Below, one piece after another: positions 11,464 to 22,835 of a stretch of 64,000 nt of DNA. The first letter of the stretch is position 1, and the number at the start of each line of letters is the position of its first letter. Position numbers and translations under genes: made by a program. Origin of the DNA: Phallusia mammillata (taxonomy: Eukaryota > Chordata > Ascidiacea > Phlebobranchia > Ascidiidae); contig QLIY01000035.1 of NCBI GenBank assembly GCA_003260075.1, positions 76,412 to 140,411 of the forward strand, in the 5' to 3' direction. Under the pieces are notes generated by a model, which was given only the letters and a program-made list of their open reading frames with translations, had not been told where the DNA came from and searched no databases.

Positions 11464-14006
11464 ATGTACGACAGTCATATGGAAGTGCGGAAACGCTTCG
11501 AGTAAGTCACTTGTTGTGCAAATACAAGCGAGGCAAGTGCTGGTTTACCAACGTACGTCTGTCACTTTAGATTTCCTCGCACAAACAGAGCGACCGGACC
11601 AGAGGGGATATTGTCGAAACTCCTAAATCATCTCTGAAGCCTGTCCGGCCGACGTAAGTATTCAGGCTGTTAATGTGGAGATTGTGTGTGTAATTGAGGC
11701 TGTTTAGAAAATATATGTGCCTCTTAACTGCTGGAGGATCATTTTAGAATCATGTGATTGCTAGAAAGCGCGTTAAAGAATTCATGAAACTCTTCACACT
11801 TGTGGTAACAAAAAATCACGACTTTGGCATATTTCCATTGAGCGCTATTGGAGAACCTCCAAATGTGCCACAGCGCTTTAATGCGACAAAACACCAACAA
11901 AACGTGTTAACTATCGTTGAACTACGAAGTTCCCGAGAATTTAGCTGAAAGTTACTGACTGTGGTATATCCGCTCTTTGTTGCGATGTAAAGTTGACAAC
12001 TTTGGACAACGTGAATCACGATAAAAACGCGCACAGTTTGCAACAGGCCTACACGTCGGAGTTATGACGATTGGAGTTGAAATGCGTTCGTGTCTGACGC
12101 CTCCAATGTCTGCTTTGTAGAAGTAACTGACGTAACCAATCAATAACCCTGGTCCAAACGGGCTCAAAATGACGTTGATAACAACACGAATTCGGGCTAC
12201 CGCACAACAGTACTTCACATTTTCGCGAATTTTAGAAACTAAAATCGTGATTTTTATTGGAAGGACGTAAATTTTCGCGTGTCTGTCGGTTGTGGGATTT
12301 CGCCGTGAAATATAACCTGTCCATTAATATTTCATTGTGCACGTGTCATATGGCATTTCCACAGAATGGAAGCTGTTGATTGTTAAAACGATGACATTGA
12401 TTTTTACTGACGTATTGGTAGCTGTTAATATAGCTCTATTGAACGGAATGTAGACTGAAGCGGACAACTAAAAAGCTATTAGATAGATGAAGTCGAATGT
12501 GGACGCAGCTAATTGCACAACAAAACTAAATCATTAGTCTGCACTGCATGAAAAATTCACCAAACGTGTGTTTTTAACTGACCACAGATCGATTAACATC
12601 ATTTCGAGCAAGCAACTTCACGGGGTTCATGCAAGGAACGATGAAGACCATGTAACAGACAAAACTTCATTGGATTATGCAATGTCAACAAAACAACATA
12701 ATAACGTAGGAGGAGGGGGGGGGGGTAGACAAAACTACATTGGATTATGCAATGTCAACAAAACAACATAATAACGTAGGAGGAGATTTAGGCCACGTTG
12801 ACGCCCTCTCAAATGGCAAAAAAAACGTTAATTCGGCCCAAGAAGAGAATCAGCAGCATGTTTCACAAAGTGATAGTCTAGTTATGAAAGAACGCAGCTA
12901 TAAGCACGGTGGCTCTTTAAAAACTGTTGACGAAGAAGAGGATCCGTCTCAGACCTCCACGCGAAGTAAACCAATGACGCGCTCGTTTTCCTCGTTCGAT
13001 ATTCCCAATGCTGAGAGCAACAGAATGAAACGGCGCGGAAGAGGATCGCTGCAAATGGCTTTCTCACAAACCGTTAAACTCTTCAAAACTGTGTAAGTAA
13101 TCAACTTTAAAATGTGGTTGTCTTAATAAATTGTCATTTTTATAGTAAGATAAGTAAGATTTGTTGTGTTTGAGGATGTAGCACGCGATAAATATGTATC
13201 AAAAAATTTTTTGTGATAGACGCCATGGATCCAAAAGCAGTCCTAGCACGCCAATACGATCGTCTCCAAGTCTAACGAAATGGGACGACACTACCTCATG
13301 GGCGGGAAGTTCGACCTCTGACAAAAACGACGCACACAAGGAGAGCTTTTACAAATCGTACGAAGACCTTGCCATTGCGCAATCACCTCTCAGTCCGCCT
13401 GACTCCCCAGATGGCATAACCACCCTGAACAAATCCACGAGCTACGGTGGTGACGTATGGAGGGACGTGGGGGGGGGGGGCATAACCACCCTGAACAACT
13501 CCACAAGCTACGGTGGTGACGTATGGAGGGACGTAAGCAGCTCCGGCGGAGTGGTGCGAATTTCAGGCACCGACGTATCACTGCACATCAACGCCTGTGA
13601 AAAATGCGCGGAGTGTTCATGTAATGGTTTACAGTCAAATTCAAAGCTTCGGGAGAGAGCCGGAAGTCTAAGCGGCGCCAGATTGGAAAATAAGCGAAAT
13701 GGGGGGGGGGTGGAGTGTTCATGTAATGGTTTACAGTCAAATTCAAAGCTTCGAGAGAGAGCCGGAAGTCTAAGCGGCGCCAGATTGGAAAATAAGCGAA
13801 ATTCCTCCAATAAAAAGAGAAACGCTTCCTCTTCGTCCTATACCGGTTCCACCTTTTCTTCCAGCGTTCGGGATTTTACTTGTCCGGGGCCGGATGACTT
13901 TGACGGGCGAATCGTGTTAGGGTTAGAGGATCCACCCGACACAAAGACTCTTGCGGGAGCGGATTTCAAGGATGGCTCCAAAGTCGAACCTCAACAAATT
14001 GCTCAT

Positions 14007-14049
<43 letters not shown>

Positions 14050-16953
14050 TTGCTCACGCGGGGCCCGCTGTAAGAATGGATTTTGTAGACTCTAAAATGT
14101 GCCAACACGAAGCCACCCTTCAACTCAGCACGAATCTTAAAATTTCGCCGGGTTTTATTGACGAAGTAGGTAGCCTAAAGCAAGCAGTTGGTATACTTTA
14201 AGAACACAAATTAGTTTCTGTCTAAAAAGAGTATTGAATATTTTAAGATTTGTTGTTTTTGTGTTAGTTTCAGACCAACGGTGACAAATCAATGCAGGCT
14301 TTTGTTATGACCTGTTTACAAAGTAACTCGCTCGATGGACCTTTTTGTGAAGTAAAGGCCTGCTTCCAGTTCGGAGATACTCTTCAGGCTACTCTTGATT
14401 TAGGCAACGAGCAGCAAAATACCAACGGTAAGTGTGCAATAGTGTCAACGTTGAACAGAAATTCGCAGTTCAATTAATTTTTACTTTTTTGCAGATAGTT
14501 TCACCCTTTACGTTGTACCAGTGATGAAAGTGTGTTTTCATTATGCGTTATCGGACCTAATCGGTTTGAAGACTCTCGGAGTGGGTGTGTACGGACCTAA
14601 GCACATTTATTTTGAATCGATTTGCTGCGTTTCCATTTCCCCAACAGGCTTTGTTCCACCCTTTCTGACTGTGACACACGGAACAAAAAAGTAAGTTGGC
14701 TGTTCATGTAGTATGTATGACAGTTTAGGCTGCTGCGCTTGCATCACACTTTATCAACAAAACCTAGATAAGGCATGCTTAAACACGTTGTATAAAAGGT
14801 GTAACAAATGATGTTCAAAACATTTGTTAAGCTCGGAGAAATTCATCAATACGGCAATACACAGGTTAAATCTACTTCGGTGGAACAGTTTCAAGATGCC
14901 AATGCAATTAGTCCAAGGTTTTGGCATCGAAGTGCAGACGCCGCAGTTGTCTTCCTTATCGGTGGACACAAGTGGCTGGAACTGCACTATATCGACTGAA
15001 GACATAAACACTGCCGTCCGAATCAACCACAATTTTGTAATACGGATTACGGACAACGACCCAACCCCGGTATCGCCCAAGTCAAAGTTTGGACTCACGT
15101 TAATGCTGACAGGCAACGAGGACCGACGGGAAAGGAAGGTCAAGTTGGACCCGCCAGCGTTAAGAGATAACAACCTGTCGCCGTACAAAGCGATTACCCG
15201 GTTCAACAAAACAGGACTTTCCGTCAAGCATGCTCACTTAGCTCATTGTGATTTTGTTCGCCAATGGCACTTGCTACAGCTGGTTGACAAATCCATGTTG
15301 AAGGGTCGTTCTGTCCCAGGTTCCGCGAGACGTTTGTGCCCTCTGCGTTTGGCTATAACGCAACGACGTAGCGACAAATGGAGGTGGGTTTATACGGCAT
15401 GCCTTATGTTTAACTAATATCAATTGTATTAAATGTCAAAAGGGCCCTTGTTTTATCTCACGTAATGTAGCTTACTTTTGCTGACTCTATAACTTTAATT
15501 GTTTTACAGGCAAGGAATACCAAGCCCTCACATGTTAAGTTACGACCAGGCTGATTATCTTGTGGTGATCAGCGATAAAACGCTCGTCATAAACGACAGG
15601 GAGAAATCGTTCGAATGCCTTCTTGCATACGCGAAACATAAATCAGGTTAGAATAGTATTAAATGTTGTATGTGGGAAAACATCCGCATAAAAGTGGCTT
15701 TAGTCGTAATTACCTATACTTTACAGGACTTGTTCAAACCAACCACGTGCGCCACATCGATTTTGACGAATTTTACGACTGGAACAAGGCGAGGCCGTCC
15801 GTGAAGAGCGTTGTGGAGGCTGTCACCGAACCACGTAAATGCAAATCATTAATTTGATTTAAGCCTAAAAGGAACAATGCTTTTTGTGTGTCTAAAGTTT
15901 CGGTTAAAAAAATTACTGCGATTCCATCGACATCGATGTTTACGCTCCAAATACATAATTATTTTGGTCCTATTATCCACCATTCAAACATAATAGCCAA
16001 AGCTGTCAGCACATAGATGAACAGAAGGTGTGAAGTACGTTTTTTTTTATCCGCAGTGCAACATTTCAACTTTTCCTTTCCGCGAATACAAAAGAAATTG
16101 CTCGAGAGGGACATCGCGTGGCAGACCGTAATGGAATCAATTCAGTATGGCCGATCGTTTGTGCTAAAAGCAGTAAGCGCTGAAACCGCATCCTCGACTA
16201 AGATCAATATGTTGGCTCACTTTTTTTCAAAATACAAGGTATTTTTAAACGTAACTTTTTTTAGCTTTTTTTACTGTCAACAGAGAAAAGATAGGCCGCC
16301 ATAAAATATTTTTTTAGTAAACACTACTATATAGGGTTTCCGTTTTAAAATACTGTTTGTTTGTTTTCGCCAGGAGTACTGTTCATCTGGACCTCGCCTA
16401 AAATCACCCTGTCAGGAAATCATAAAAGCACTTCTATATGCTGAAGAATACGAGCTTGTCAATGAGCTGGTTATCGACGGTTGTCTCTTCTCAGTTGCCT
16501 TGGCAATCGCCAACCGTTGGTCGGCTTTAGCACAGAAGCTTGGATATGGAAACAATAAAGTTGGAGACACAACAAAACAGTCAATAGCTGACAAATTGGT
16601 ATGGCCGTGTACCGTTTTTTTAATGCGGCTAATTGTATGTCATGTGTGATGAAACTAATCGGGTAAACGTACAATCAAACCGCCGCCCTATACTAAGTTG
16701 TAAAAACTGCTCAGGTACTTGTTTTCATCACTAATATGCTTGGTGTGTTGTATAGGACCCCTGGAAAGGAGCCTGGAGATTTTTGACAACTTGGAAGAAC
16801 GACCATCCCGACAACTACCTTGCCCTCATTCGACTATACTCCGCTTTGGATGAAATGAACGATTTTCCGAAAAAAGTTGTGTCTTGCGTGACGGCTTCGA
16901 TTATTTTAGTGTCGTCAGTTGATGTTTTACGTTGCTACGACACCCGACTCTAG
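11464..16953 (+). CDS. SH3BP4/MACC1-family protein (ZU5/UPA-like, SH3, death-like C-terminus)
   Basis: Exons inferred: 11464-11501 (ATG, MYDSHMEVRKRF), 12588-13094, 13220-14165, 14274-14427, 14495-14690, 14865-15383, 15510-15646, 15727-15834, 16057-16238, 16374-16598, 16756-16953. Family matches: GPF..V...FGDTLQA and VYGPKHI (UPA region), SGLVQTNHVRHI (SH3 last strand; SH3BP4 has GLVHTKNV), and at the end WK.A..FL.TW....DNY..L...SALDEM.....KVV..V...ILVSSVDVLR, close to the SH3BP4/MACC1 C-terminus. Vertebrate SH3BP4 acts in endocytosis and Rag/mTORC1 control; MACC1 is a signalling adaptor. The long Ser-rich N-terminus (RSFSSFD, SPPDSP) lacks the N-terminal SH3 of SH3BP4, as in MACC1. Four poly-G joins lie inside exons 2 and 3 and duplicate about 12-30 codons each. 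The three in exon 3 happen to keep the frame. The start exon is inferred from phase and is less certain. AATAAA follows at 17012. Confidence 0.8.
12661..12786. repeat. Allelic overlap duplicated around poly-G 12715-12725
   Basis: The stretch before the G run (GACAAAACTTCATTGG... to GTAGGAGG) is repeated after it with a substitution (ACTTC to ACTAC). It is an exon 2 segment of the SH3BP4-like gene that should be counted once. Confidence 0.8.
13415..13533. repeat. Allelic overlap duplicated around poly-G 13469-13480
   Basis: GCATAACCACCCTGAACAA... to GGAGGGACGT appears on both sides of the G run with two substitutions. It encodes ITTLN(K/N)STSYGGDVWRDV twice, in frame. Confidence 0.85.
13611..13802. 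repeat. Allelic overlap duplicated around poly-G 13701-13710
   Basis: About 90 bp starting GGAGTGTTCATGTAATGG occurs on both sides with one clear substitution (TTCGGGAGAG/TTCGAGAGAG). The ECSCNGLQ segment is thereby duplicated, in frame. Confidence 0.85.
14007..14048. other. Poly-G tract, 42 nt, in coding exon with short duplicated flanks
   Basis: ATTGCTCA flanks both sides, so the true protein should read QQIAHAGPAV without a poly-Gly insert. Confidence 0.8.
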
Positions 16954-17609
16954 TCCAGTGTATTCCGCCACGATACACAATTCTATGCACTTACGATTTC
17001 TTTGTTTTCGCAATAAACTTATATCTCAACAATGAGATGTCTCAACACAAGCCGTATGTCAAAAGGCAACAGTTTGTAATCAAGCTGTTATTTCCGTCAG
17101 TTGATGCCTGGCCTTTTGGGAGCGCGTTGTATACGTGACATGAAAGTTGGGCAGCACGTCACAGCATGCGCGTGATTTGTTTTTGCCCAGTTTAAATGTC
17201 TAGCGCTTAGGGCGACCACGGAAGCAGCCTAGCAGAACCAGCTGACATTCTCGAGTTAAAACTAACTACATCAGCAGGGGGGGGGGATGATAGGTCTTTT
17301 GTTTGTCCAGTCAAAATGTCTAGCGCTTTAGGCGACCACGGAAGCAGTCTAGCAGAACCAGCTGACATTCTCGAGTTAAAACTAACTACATCAGCAACAA
17401 ATGTAAACATCAATTTGCAGCAGTGTAGCATCGTCAGTCGTATGGTGTGAACAACACTGGTTGTAGTTGCCTTCGGGTTTGTTTACATGACGTGCCGGCA
17501 CTGTTTGGTGAACAGGCGTTTTGTGCGTAGCCTAGTAGTGATAAGTTTTTATACAAGTCGTTTAACTTGCAGACTAGCATTGACATGGTGGTTTAGTTTT
17601 TAAGTAGTA
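16954..17609. other. Intergenic between SH3BP4-like gene and FMO, with allelic duplication
   Basis: AATAAA at 17012-17017 probably ends the SH3BP4-like transcript. Around poly-G 17277-17286 about 90 bp (AAATGTCTAGCGCTT... to ACTACATCAGCA) is repeated with a few differences. No gene seen. Confidence 0.65.
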
Positions 17610-17675
17610 ATGGCAGAAAAGGATAAGATCTGTATTATTGGAGCCGGCCCTGCTGGTTTGGCGACCATAAAATCT
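17610..17675 (+). pseudogene. Duplicated 5' fragment of FMO exon 1 (assembly copy)
   Basis: ATG at 17610 starts [22 protein letters not shown], then breaks into poly-G 17676-17686. The same exon is complete at 18377. The left fragment and its upstream flank match the right copy nearly base for base, so this is most likely the other allele left in the assembly. The alternative is a true partial tandem duplication. Confidence 0.75.
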
Positions 17676-17686
17676 GGGGGGGGGGG

Positions 17687-18376
17687 AATTTGCAGCAGTG
17701 TAGCAGTGTAGCATCGTCAGTCGTATGGTGTGAACAACAAGTGCATGAGTAATTTGCTAAGACTACATCTTCAGGCACCATTATATTTAGCAAGTAAGAA
17801 ATCTAGTCAAGTTACCAAGCGGTTTTGTATTCATTTTACACGTTTGTTGTTGCCGCACAGGTGCAAATTAACAAGCGCCTTCCATGGGGCACGTCACGTA
17901 GTTATAAAGCAAAGTTGGACAACCCTTTTGCATGCGCGAGCCAAAAATATGACACAGTTCCAAGACAAGCCCACAAGCACACAATGATGTTATCTTTGTA
18001 CGTAACAATGCCTATGTTTAGTAATAAACTAGTAACTATCAGCGTTTAATTTGAAATCTCTTTGGTACTTGAATGGGATTTAAAGCATATATTGCATCCG
18101 GCCGTTCAAAAAACTACAACTTCTAAATGCGGTCGCGAGCGGCTCGAGGGCCGGATCCCACACGCGGGCCGTAGGTTGCCAACCCTTGTTACAAAGCCTG
18201 AGGAAACAGCGTTTATGTTGTACACTGGTAGTAGTTGCCTTCGGGTTTGTTTACATGACGTGCCGGCACTGCTTGCTGAACAGGCCTTTTGTGCGTAGCC
18301 TAGTAGTGATAAGTTTTTATACAAGTCGCTTAACTTGCAGACTAGCATTGACATGGTGGTTTAGTTTAAAGTAGTA
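17687..18376. repeat. Second copy of FMO upstream region with ~480-bp extra segment
   Basis: Sequence after the G run restarts with AATTTGCAGCAGTGTAGC, seen earlier at 17411, then diverges at about 17743 and rejoins the first copy at CACTGG..GTAGTTGCC near 18222. The intervening ~480 bp is absent from the first copy. It ends with a GGGCCGTAGGTTGCCAACCC stretch (about 18166-18185) like a hAT right terminus. Confidence 0.6.
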
Positions 18377-21300
18377 ATGGCAGAAAAGGAAAATATCTGT
18401 ATTATTGGAGCCGGCCCTGCTGGTTTGGCGACCATAAAATCTTGCTTGGAGTATGGACTTACACCAGTGTGCTATGAGAAAGCATCAGACATAGGTATAT
18501 ACGCGACCATGTACATTGTTATGAGTTTCATAAACGAAAATAAAGTATAATTCATCATAATGTATCTAAGTCCCCCTTTTGGAGCTTACTAGCCTGTGTT
18601 AGGTTATATAGCGTACATGAGAACAAGACGTTTATGTCTATAACATATACAAATTAGGGAAACATTTTAACTACCGAAACTATTCAGTTGTTTAAAAAGA
18701 ATTGTTGTAAAGGAGGATTGTGGAACACAGCCGAACGAAAACGGACTGGATTTATTCCGCAAATCTACGAGTCATTGGTAGCTAACGTTAGCAAGGAAGG
18801 GTCGTGTTTCTCTGACTTTCCTGTTCCCAAGGTAAGGCAAAAGCCGCATCTTTACGAACACAATTTTATGACGGTAAAAAGTAACTGTTCTGCTTAATTA
18901 ATACATAATCTTTCAATTGCGTAATAACCCAAAATATAAATTTCTAAAGCATTGAAAACCAGAAATAATATGATTTTAAAACACAACTATGCTGTTGTGG
19001 AAACGCCGCTGTTTGCCTTGTAGTAAAACTTATACTTTTATGGGGGGGGGGGACCGCATGTTTACGAACACAATTTTATAACGGTAAAAAGTAACTGTTC
19101 TGCATAATCTTTCAATTGCGTAATAACCAAAAATATCAATTTCTATAGCAATGTGGTTGGACTGGCAACAACGGCTGAGGTTGTCTAACCTCAAAACCAG
19201 GAATAATATGATTTTAAAACACAAGCATGCTATTGTGGAAACGCCGCTGTTTGCCTTGTAGTAAAACTTATACTTTTATGTCAAAATTGTTGCGTACAAT
19301 TTCACGTGACGTCATAAGTGATTCGGTTGATTTTATTCAGCATAAGTGCCGAATATTTGGTTTTAGTCCGACCCAATTAAGCAGAGTAGATGCTTTACTA
19401 CTTTGAACTTCTTTCTCATTTTCTCACAGGAATGGCCACCTTACTTACGACAGAAACAAACGTTGGAATATCTTCGAATGTACGCAGAACATTTCAACCT
19501 GCTTGAACACGTGATTTATAATACAGAAGTCACTTCGGTTCGAGAATCAGCGACCCACGATGAAACCGGTACACAAGGCCCAAAGTACTATTATTGTTAC
19601 TTTTGGTTCGTCACAAGGAAACAATGATGTCACCAAAAGTGCTTGTCAAAACTGTTGTTACTGTACAAGTTCACCTATAACTAGGGATGCCATCGACATT
19701 GACCCCGAAATAAGGGCAACCGAAAAATTGAATTTTCATACCAAACGAAACAAACTTTTTCGTACAAATCTTCGCATTTAAACGAGCCATGGCATATCAC
19801 ATGTCATATTTTTTGCCAGGAACAATCTGTTCCAGCAACTCCTTGTTCGTAGGAAATACTTCTTGCATATCACGACAACCCAGGTCTAGGTTTACTTTTA
19901 GCAGGAATTTGACTTGTAATTGTTAAAAATAAGACAAAATAAGGACTCAAGCCAAAAACAGGGGGGGGGGTGAATTTAACTTGTAATTGTTAAAAATAAG
20001 AAAAAATAAGGACTCAACCCAAAAACAAGGACAGTCCTAACAAATAAGGACAGAAAATTTTTCTAAGACATTACCCTTCGAAGTAAGCACAAATCTTAGA
20101 AATAAGGACAGTATTGCAACCCTGCCTATAACCCTTGCTTTTCAGGCTCCTGGATAGTCTGCATTAAAACTGGTAAGGAAGAAATTGAAAAGGAATTCAG
20201 AGCAGTTATCGTCGCGACGGGTCAGTTGAACGAACAAATTCGTCCGGACATCCCGGGTCTCAGCGACAAATTCAAAGGGGAAATAATTTCTAGTGGAGTG
20301 TTCGAAGCCAACGAAAGTTTCCGAGGTACATAAAGTAAAAAAAATTCCAGTCACATTTTGTTGATAGCCTACAATAATTTTAACAGATAAGTCGGTTGTG
20401 ATTATCGGATGCGGACACTCGGGTTGTGACATAGCCGTAGAATGTGCCGAGTTAACACAAAAGATTTACATCAGCGCACGACATGGAGCTTGGTTATTAC
20501 CACGAATGTCATTGGTAAGGAAACCTTCAGCGTTTTGTTTAGATACGAAACACCAACTAACATATCTGTAGTCCAAAGGTTTGCCTGTTGATCTGGCCGG
20601 CATAAATCGCTTTAAAGCCTCGCTGGTGAAACTTGCCCCCACCTGGATGGTACAATCAATCTTGCGATCTCTATTTGAAAGCAGATTTGACCATACAGCC
20701 AGTGGCCTAACCTCACAGTAAGTGACCTTAAGGCCTACTAGGAATTACCTTACAATTGTAAATCATTTATGTTCTAGGTATCCAATAGGCAGTTTGCGCG
20801 GCACCGTTGCTATGAACGACCAAATACAGATTAAAATATACAGCGGACAAGTTAAGGTAAAGCCTGGTATAAAATGCTTCGATGAACACAGTGTTACATT
20901 TGAAGACGGATCCAAGGAGCATGTGGACATCGTTGTGGTTTCCACAGGGTACACCTCAAAATTTCCGTTTTTGCCTAAACACGTTATTCCAGGTAGGTTT
21001 TGTTCAACGGTGATACCTTAGAAGCTACCTTGGCAATATGTAAGCTATTACTCTTTAGCAAATGCCAGTGACCGTAAACTACATTGGTGGATATTTCCGA
21101 TTGAAGCCAAACATTCCGACACTTTAACTTTTGTTGGATTAATTCCAATCGGCAACGGTCCTGTGAATTCGACAGCAGAACTACAGGTTGTCCCTTGTGT
21201 GGTGTTTTCAAGTCACTTTATTGCTGTGTATCTGACTTGTCCAATGTTTTGTCTAGAGCCGATATGTTGCTCAAGTTTTAAGCGGTGAGAGATCTTTGCC

Positions 21301-21678
21301 GTCAAAGATTGAAATGAAAAAACTTTGGAAGCAGCAAAGGGAGAGCATCATTCGAAGAGCGGAGGGCGAATATGTTTACCGGGTTAGCAATAGATAAAAA
21401 GATGTTGTTGTCGTATTATGAATGTGCATGTTTTGTTACAACAGGTAACTATACTCGAATATCGCGAAGAATTAGCCAAGTATATGAAGTTGTTACCGTC
21501 ATTTTCATGGCTGCTGTTTACTGACCCCAAGCTTGCCTTTAATGTTTACTTTGGACCTCCACTCCCGTATCACTTCCGTTTAAGTGGACCTCACAAATGG
21601 GAAAAAGCAAGGGAGCATTCCTTGCAAGCAATTGAAAATGAAATGGCAGGAATGAGATCGTCATCTGAAGATGCATAG
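18377..21678 (+). CDS. Flavin-containing monooxygenase
   Basis: Ten exons: 18377-18494, 18713-18831, 19430-19568, 20146-20325, 20387-20514, 20572-20717, 20778-20992, 21059-21186, 21257-21382, 21445-21678. FAD-binding GAGPAGL lies at residues 10-16, the FMO GGLW block at the start of exon 2, and the NADPH-binding GCGHSG in exon 5. The ATG-x-L (ATGQL) and ..VVVSTGY blocks link the two dinucleotide folds. The enzyme oxygenates soft nucleophiles (N, S) using NADPH and O2, typically at the ER face. The protein is about 475-500 residues and ends in a hydrophilic SSEDA tail, so it lacks the C-terminal membrane anchor of vertebrate FMOs. Poly-G joins fall in introns at 19042 and 19961 and duplicate only intronic sequence. 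AATAAA lies at 21909. Confidence 0.92.
18841..19280. repeat. Intronic allelic overlap around poly-G 19042-19052
   Basis: About 200 bp from CCGCATCTTTACGAACAC to ACTTATACTTTTATG is present on both sides. The right copy has a ~35-bp insertion (GTTGGACTGGCAACAACGG region) and lost TTAATTAATA. Confidence 0.75.
19902..20028. repeat. Intronic allelic overlap around poly-G 19961-19970
   Basis: The segment AATTTGACTTGTAATTG... to CCAAAAACA is repeated with three substitutions, within FMO intron 3. Confidence 0.75.
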
Positions 21679-22835
21679 TGGACAGCAACACGGCAATTTA
21701 CGTTTCTTATTGTGTCATTAAAAAAATTATTGTGTCATACCGTGCGCAGTTTTCGAATATTGAAACTGTAGACTGTCAGGATTTACAGTCAATCAGAAAA
21801 ACATATTAAGTTGACTCTGCCGCACTATAACCACAAATATGCGATTATTAGGTTGTTTACACAAACTCTGTAGACAATTTGACACAAAACGTTACATCCT
21901 ATATGTCAAATAAAATGCAGTTCGTTGTACTGCATTTACATGACCTGTAGGCCAATAACGTTTGGTTTAAAGTCAATCAACACAGAGGTTTTATGCACGT
22001 GATTTGTGCATGATATTGACGAAAGCAGCAAAAAATATAGTTTGTACATTAAAGAGGTGAAATCCACTTGTATCAGACTTGACCATTGGCAATAATCGAT
22101 GAAACCGTATTACCTCACATCATAACATATTGTAACAAAATATACTTCTGTTAGCTCTGGGCTGTTTTGTGATTGTGCAGTTTAAATCTTTAGAGTGACA
22201 AAGCGCATGCTGACACCTCGAATACATTTTTAGGTGTTGACAAAGACACATACCTTGGAGAATGTTTGTACGCCCACTGCAATTATAGCTTTTTTGTTTA
22301 CTTCTGGTTGCAGTGATAAAGACTACGAATATTTGACTTTAATCTAACTGTTTAACTCTAGGACTACAAAACCCTGATTATTACAACTACTTAAACTTGA
22401 ACAATGACTAATTGCATTATATGACACTGGACTGATAAATCTCACTACAATATTAAGATTATTGCACTAAGTGAAAACTTGTAAGAAATGATTGACATAA
22501 TTTATGAAAAACTGTGTCTGTTGTATTTAACACCGAATGGACTTGCCTGTAACTTTGTTGCAAGGTAAAACTTTCCAGGATAATTCTCAGTGTTGGGTTT
22601 GGCAAACATTCTTGAACTGGATTCTTCGCCTTGACCAATAGTTGCTTTCAATGTTATTTAAGAACTTTCAATGCCGCTAACTGTCAAATTCTACTTGGTG
22701 ACTAAAAGAGAGCTTTCAATAAAATCGTGAAATGGTTAAAGAAAATAATTTATACATGTTTAAAACAACATAAATATACATATAGTTGTTTATGTATAAA
22801 TTGTAAATTTACTACAGAAATGACACAGCTATAAT
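21679..22835. other. Convergent intergenic spacer FMO / minus-strand gene
   Basis: AT-rich. AATAAA at 21909-21914 on plus. No coding signal. Confidence 0.5.

Noticed and set aside
12740..13096. ATG near 12679/12755 as the start of the SH3BP4-like protein
   Set aside because: Not excluded, but an upstream exon 11464-11501 joins in phase at the acceptor before 12588 and gives a longer open product.
13508..13810. Minus-strand frames over the SH3BP4-like exon
   Set aside because: Shadows of the plus-strand coding exon.
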